From NCBI RefSeq assembly GCF_900104395.1, contig NZ_FMXX01000007.1: DNA of 64,000 bases; one strand, 5' to 3'. The position numbers were made by a program, and so were the translations under genes. Under the pieces are notes generated by a model that made no database searches, was not told the origin of the DNA, and saw nothing but the letters and a program-made list of their open reading frames with translations. Positions 60,675-64,000 of this stretch are shown piece by piece. This stretch comes from Fusobacterium_C necrophorum. Its GTDB lineage: Bacteria > Fusobacteriota > Fusobacteriia > Fusobacteriales > Fusobacteriaceae. Within the stretch, counting starts at the first letter, position 1. Each line of letters begins with the position of its first letter.

Positions 60675-62108
60675 CTATACCCTTAATTCAGCATTCATTC
60701 CCAATTGATCCTGATTCTTTTCCAGAATTGGTTGAATTTCCCGTTCCAGAAAGTCTAAGACTTGTTCCGCGGCGAAACCAGTAAAACTCTTTGGATCTAA
60801 AATTTCCAACAATCGTTCTTTATCCAATTGAAAATAATCGTCTGCTAAAATTCTATCTATTAAATCATTCTCTTTTCCTTCCACCTTCACTTGTTTTCCG
60901 GCTTCCATAGAATGTTGACGAATTCTTTCATGCAGTTTTTGCCTGTCTCCGCCTTGTTTCACGCATTCCATGATGATATATTCCGTTGCCATAAAAGGTA
61001 ATTCCGACATAATTCTTTTTTCAATCATTTTCGGATAAACCACCAAACCGTCCATAATGTTCTTCCAAATAATCAAAATCGCATCGACTGCCAAAAAAGC
61101 TTGCGGCAACGCTAATCTCTTATTGGCGGAATCATCCAAAGTTCTTTCAAACCATTGGGTTGCCGCTGTCATTGCGGTACTTTGTTGCAAGGCAATGACA
61201 AACTTTGCCAGAGAAGAAATTCTTTCACTTCTCATCGGATTTCTTTTGTATGCCATAGCGGAAGAACCGATTTGATTCTTTTCAAAAGGTTCTTCTATTT
61301 CTTTTAAATGTTGCAGTAGCCGCAAATCATTGGTAAACTTATGAGCACTTTGAGCAATGTTTCCCAGCAAATTCATAATCTCGGAATCTACTTTTCTATC
61401 ATAGGTTTGTCCCGTCACAAGAAATCTCTTATCAAAGCCCATTTTTTCAGTGACCTTTTCATCCAACTCTCTTACTTTTTGGAAATCTCCCTCAAACAAA
61501 TCCTTAAAACTTGCCTGTGTTCCGGTTGTTCCTTTCACGCCTCGAAAACGAAGGGTGGAATTTCGAAATTCCAATTCTTCAAAGTCCAACAGCAAACTTT
61601 GTAACCAAAGGCAAGCCCGTTTTCCGACAGTTGTAAGCTGTGCTGCTTGAAAGTGGGTGAATCCCAAAGTAGGCAGCTCTCTGTTTTCTTTCGCAAATTG
61701 AGATAATTCCGCCATGACATTTATCATTTTTTGTTTGATGAGTCCTAAAGCTTCCCGAATTTGGATTAAATCGGTATTATCTCCCACAAAGGCACTGGTA
61801 GCCCCCAAATGAATGATAGGCATTGCTAAAGGTGCCTGTGTTCCAAATGTATGAACATGAGCCATGACATCATGACGAAACTCTTTTTCTTTTTGACTTG
61901 CCAAGTTATAATCAATATGATAAATATTTTCTCGCATTTGTTGAATCTGTTCTTCTTGAATCTCCAAGCCCAATTCTTTTTCCGCTTCCGCCAAAGCAAC
62001 CCAAAGTTTTCTCCAAGTAGAAAACTTAAAATCCGGAGAAAAAATCTCCAACATTTCCTGAGAACTATATCTTTCTGCTAAAGGATTCCTATAAATTTTT
62101 GTTTCCAT
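60675..62108 (-). CDS. purB: Adenylosuccinate lyase
   Basis: A 477-residue fumarase-superfamily enzyme acting twice in purine synthesis. VMAHVHTFGTQAPLAMPIIH and HLGATSAFVGDNTDLIQIRE hold catalytic residues; TLGFTHFQAAQLTTVGKRAC is the second region and IGSSAMAYKRNPMRSERISS the flexible signature loop. The longer eukaryote-like form (~475 residues) fits Fusobacterium and Clostridia. The ATG at 62108 with GAGGAG upstream is preferred over one at 62162 inside rimI. Confidence 0.95.
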   Translation of the reverse strand: METKIYRNPLAERYSSQEMLEIFSPDFKFSTWRKLWVALAEAEKELGLEIQEEQIQQMRENIYHIDYNLASQKEKEFRHDVMAHVHTFGTQAPLAMPIIHLGATSAFVGDNTDLIQIREALGLIKQKMINVMAELSQFAKENRELPTLGFTHFQAAQLTTVGKRACLWLQSLLLDFEELEFRNSTLRFRGVKGTTGTQASFKDLFEGDFQKVRELDEKVTEKMGFDKRFLVTGQTYDRKVDSEIMNLLGNIAQSAHKFTNDLRLLQHLKEIEEPFEKNQIGSSAMAYKRNPMRSERISSLAKFVIALQQSTAMTAATQWFERTLDDSANKRLALPQAFLAVDAILIIWKNIMDGLVVYPKMIEKRIMSELPFMATEYIIMECVKQGGDRQKLHERIRQHSMEAGKQVKVEGKENDLIDRILADDYFQLDKERLLEILDPKSFTGFAAEQVLDFLEREIQPILEKNQDQLGMNAELRV

Positions 62109-62121
62109 TCCCGTCTTCTCC

Positions 62122-62532
62122 TCATTTCTTCTCCAAAATAATTGCATTTTCGCCATTATCACGATAATATTGTTTTCTCACATAAATTTCTTCAAATCCG
62201 TGTCGCTTATAAAATTCCTGTGCTTCCAAATTACTCTCTCGTACTTCTAATAAAATCGGTCTTCTTTTTTCCGCTTCCAACAACTTTGTTGCCAAACCTC
62301 GTCTTCTATGTTCTTTGTTGACAGCAATTTTTATAATCTCCTGACAATCGATGGAATTCAAAAAAATAGCATAACCAAGCAAGGTATTCTCTTCTTCTAT
62401 TCCATACATGGAATAGGCTTCCTCCAATAACATCTCCAAAAGTTGAGTTTTAGAGTAATAACTTGTGGGAAAATTTTTTTGTTCCAGTTCATACAAGAGC
62501 TCTATATCCCCTTGTTCTAATTTTCGTAGCAT
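62122..62532 (-). CDS. rimI: Ribosomal protein alanine acetyltransferase RimI-like (GNAT)
   Basis: A 136-residue N-acetyltransferase. YELEQKNFPTSYYSKTQLLE at the N-terminus, IAVNKEHRRRGLATKLLEAE as the acetyl-CoA loop (R-x-x-G-x-A), and LLEVRESNLEAQEFYKRHGF at the C-terminus are RimI-like. Its stop and start abut lepB with no gap. Target inferred from family only. Confidence 0.87.
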   Translation of the reverse strand: MLRKLEQGDIELLYELEQKNFPTSYYSKTQLLEMLLEEAYSMYGIEEENTLLGYAIFLNSIDCQEIIKIAVNKEHRRRGLATKLLEAEKRRPILLEVRESNLEAQEFYKRHGFEEIYVRKQYYRDNGENAIILEKK

Positions 62533-63480
62533 CTATTTCACAAATCCCACTCGGTTCAAAGGCCAAAAACGGAACAATACCTTTCCTGTAATTCTTTCTC
62601 GTTTTACAAAACCCCAAATTCTGGAATCTGCACTGTGATCCGTATTGTCTCCCAAGACAAAGTAACAGTCCTGTTCTAAATCCTGTTCTACCACTTCTCC
62701 CGCCATTAAACGATTCAAACTCCTGCTATCATGTAAAAAATCGAGAATAGGTCCTGTCGCTTCCCCATTGACATAGAATTGTAAATTTGGGAGAAACATA
62801 AATGCCAGAGCGGCATTTTCCATAATTCCTTTTTGAATTTCATGAGGGTTCAATCCATTCTCTAAGAAAAGTTGCTTATAGTTTGTGCTCGGAATTATTG
62901 TAATATGATCCCCTTTTTTAGGAACCTTCCATTCTTCCCCTTCCATTAAACTTCTTGGAATGTCCGTAGTACTCGGTAAAATACTGTAACTTCTCTTTTC
63001 ATTTTTTTGATTGTCGGTATAGACCGCATTTCCTTCAATTTTTATACTTTCTCCCGGAAGAGCGATAACACGTTTGGTATAATTTTTACTATCTTCAATG
63101 GGCTCTTTGAATACAATGACATCTTCCTTTTTGGGAGCTGTAAATCGATACACCACCATATTCGCGAGAACTCTGTCCCCAATCTCTATCGTCGGTACCA
63201 TCGACGGTGTTGGAATTTTGAAGTTTCCAACATAAAAATGTTGTAACAAAAGCACCAAAATCAAAGCTGTCACTAAGGCTTCCGTCACATCGATGACACG
63301 CTGAATTCCTCTCTTCATTCCCTCTGCTTGTACATGACATGTTGCAATGACCCAATTTCCAAATTGAGTTCGATATTTTTCTATGATTCCTGCCAATTTT
63401 TTCTGTTTCCACCAGATATACAGAAAAAAAGAAGTTACAAGGACATACACAATTACATTCCATAGAATATGATTTCTCAT
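62533..63480 (-). CDS. lepB: Signal peptidase I
   Basis: A 315-residue protein with two N-terminal membrane helices and a periplasmic S26 domain. KIPTPSMVPTIEIGDRVLAN contains the catalytic Ser, NYTKRVIALPGESIKIEGNA the catalytic Lys, and FVLGDNTDHSADSRIWGFVK the last conserved box. It is longer than minimal forms because of an insertion between the second and last boxes (about residues 150-250). First gene of the long run reaching atpC. Confidence 0.95.
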   Translation of the reverse strand: MRNHILWNVIVYVLVTSFFLYIWWKQKKLAGIIEKYRTQFGNWVIATCHVQAEGMKRGIQRVIDVTEALVTALILVLLLQHFYVGNFKIPTPSMVPTIEIGDRVLANMVVYRFTAPKKEDVIVFKEPIEDSKNYTKRVIALPGESIKIEGNAVYTDNQKNEKRSYSILPSTTDIPRSLMEGEEWKVPKKGDHITIIPSTNYKQLFLENGLNPHEIQKGIMENAALAFMFLPNLQFYVNGEATGPILDFLHDSRSLNRLMAGEVVEQDLEQDCYFVLGDNTDHSADSRIWGFVKRERITGKVLFRFWPLNRVGFVK

Positions 63481-63575
63481 TTTTTATTTCACTCCATTCT
63501 TTTTCTTAATCTTTTATATTCTATCACATTTTAAGCTAAGAAAAAAGTGTTTTCGAGAATAAAAAATATCGCACA

Positions 63576-63869
63576 ATGCCTATTGATGAATTTGTTCAAC
63601 AGATTCTTATTCATCTTCCACCTAAAAACTTTAAATCTATTTCTAGATTTGGGTTTTATGCCAGGCATTTAAATTCTAAACTAAAAAAAGTTATTCTTAA
63701 TTTTAAAAAGAAAAAGCAATTTGAACTTTCTTTTTATGTGAAATCTTCTTTAGAAACTTTTGATATTAATCCTTTTATTTGTCCTTTTTGTAAGATAAAG
63801 CTAAAAGTAAAAGAATTATTTTTAACCTCCCTCTGGTCTGGGTATGAAATTCATAAAATATATCCTTAA
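63576..63869 (+). pseudogene. C-terminal fragment of an IS91-like (Y2) transposase
   Basis: The 97-residue open frame reads DEFVQQILIHLPPKNFKSIS, RFGFYARHLNSKLKKVILNF and ends with a zinc-finger-like CPFCKIKLKVKELF. The F(I/V)xxxLxHxPPKxFxxIRxxGF(Y/L) pattern followed by a CxxC is the tail of IS91/IS801-type rolling-circle transposases. The N-terminal zinc ribbon and the catalytic domain are absent, so this is a dead remnant beside lepB. Confidence 0.75.
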
Positions 63870-63873
63870 TTTT

Positions 63874-63897
63874 CTCTAATTTTATTAGAGCTTTTTT
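63874..63897 (+). terminator. Terminator after the transposase fragment
   Basis: CTCTAAT pairs perfectly with ATTAGAG around TTT and is followed by CTTTTTT. The remaining ~100 bases to the window end are very AT-rich and show nothing I can name. Confidence 0.8.
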
Positions 63898-64000
63898 GCA
63901 TTCAACAATTTCTTATTTTTCTATAACTTTTCTATAATTTTACTCTTAATTACAATTTATATTTCCGTAAATTCTTTTTTTTTATTATTTTCCTATCTCT

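Overview
The window is low-GC bacterial DNA that reads as Fusobacterium. The main clues are a c-subunit with the two-glutamate Na+ motif described for Fusobacterium nucleatum, a methionine gamma-lyase / NhaC antiporter / pyruvate:ferredoxin oxidoreductase block, an anaerobic cobalamin pathway, and strong AGGAGG ribosome binding sites with some GTG and TTG starts. The F. necrophorum group is a reasonable guess, but I cannot prove the species from sequence alone.

Region 1 (1-21.9 kb, all on the minus strand) is a cobalamin (B12) cluster. Read from the promoter side it carries an ABC permease, cbiP, a DUF4299-like gene, cbiB, cobD (threonine-phosphate decarboxylase), cbiA, a Fic gene, cbiC, cbiD, cbiE, cbiT, a block of accessory genes, cbiL, a secreted protein, cbiF, an AlbA/Schlafen-like ATP-binding protein, cbiG and the start of cbiH. 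Accessory genes of a defence or toxin kind are lodged in it at three places. The largest (5.3-10.0 kb) is a graveyard: a frameshifted AAA/DUF4143 ATPase, a nuclease-like fragment fused to an internally deleted hsdM, an intact rhuM, an hsdS stub fused to a second DUF4143 fragment, and a frameshifted, 5'-truncated unknown gene.

Region 2 (22.0-29.6 kb) is mostly plus-strand housekeeping: holA, a queuosine-precursor transporter (minus strand), an ftsW/rodA gene, a DUF896 gene, asnS, an esterase, rnmV, an nrnA-like DHH phosphoesterase and a sepF-like gene, closed by a terminator.

Region 3 (29.6-38.4 kb) is an accessory catabolic locus. A sigma-54-dependent activator faces a four-gene operon: diaminopropionate ammonia-lyase, a YgeY-type M20 hydrolase, a sodium:solute symporter and an N-acyl-D-amino-acid deacylase. 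A textbook -24/-12 promoter and three copies of TTATCA-N3-TGATAA lie between them, so the wiring can be read from the DNA. It is followed by a YefM/YoeB-type toxin-antitoxin pair with an operator over its -10 box, flanked by 27-bp direct repeats, and by a gene fragment.

Region 4 (38.4-47.2 kb) holds nifJ, an NhaC antiporter and megL on the minus strand, divergent from a MocR-type regulator and an EamA exporter. Region 5 (47.2-51.0 kb, minus) holds an OLD-family nuclease overlapping a ferredoxin gene, yvcK, an SPFH protein and NfeD. Region 6 (51.1-63.5 kb, minus) is a long run lepB-rimI-purB-Gx transporter-glmM-methyltransferase-atpZ-atpI-atpBEFHAGDC encoding a Na+-type F1Fo ATP synthase with an unusually short epsilon subunit. 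The right edge holds an IS91-like transposase fragment. I saw no rRNA, tRNA or CRISPR array.
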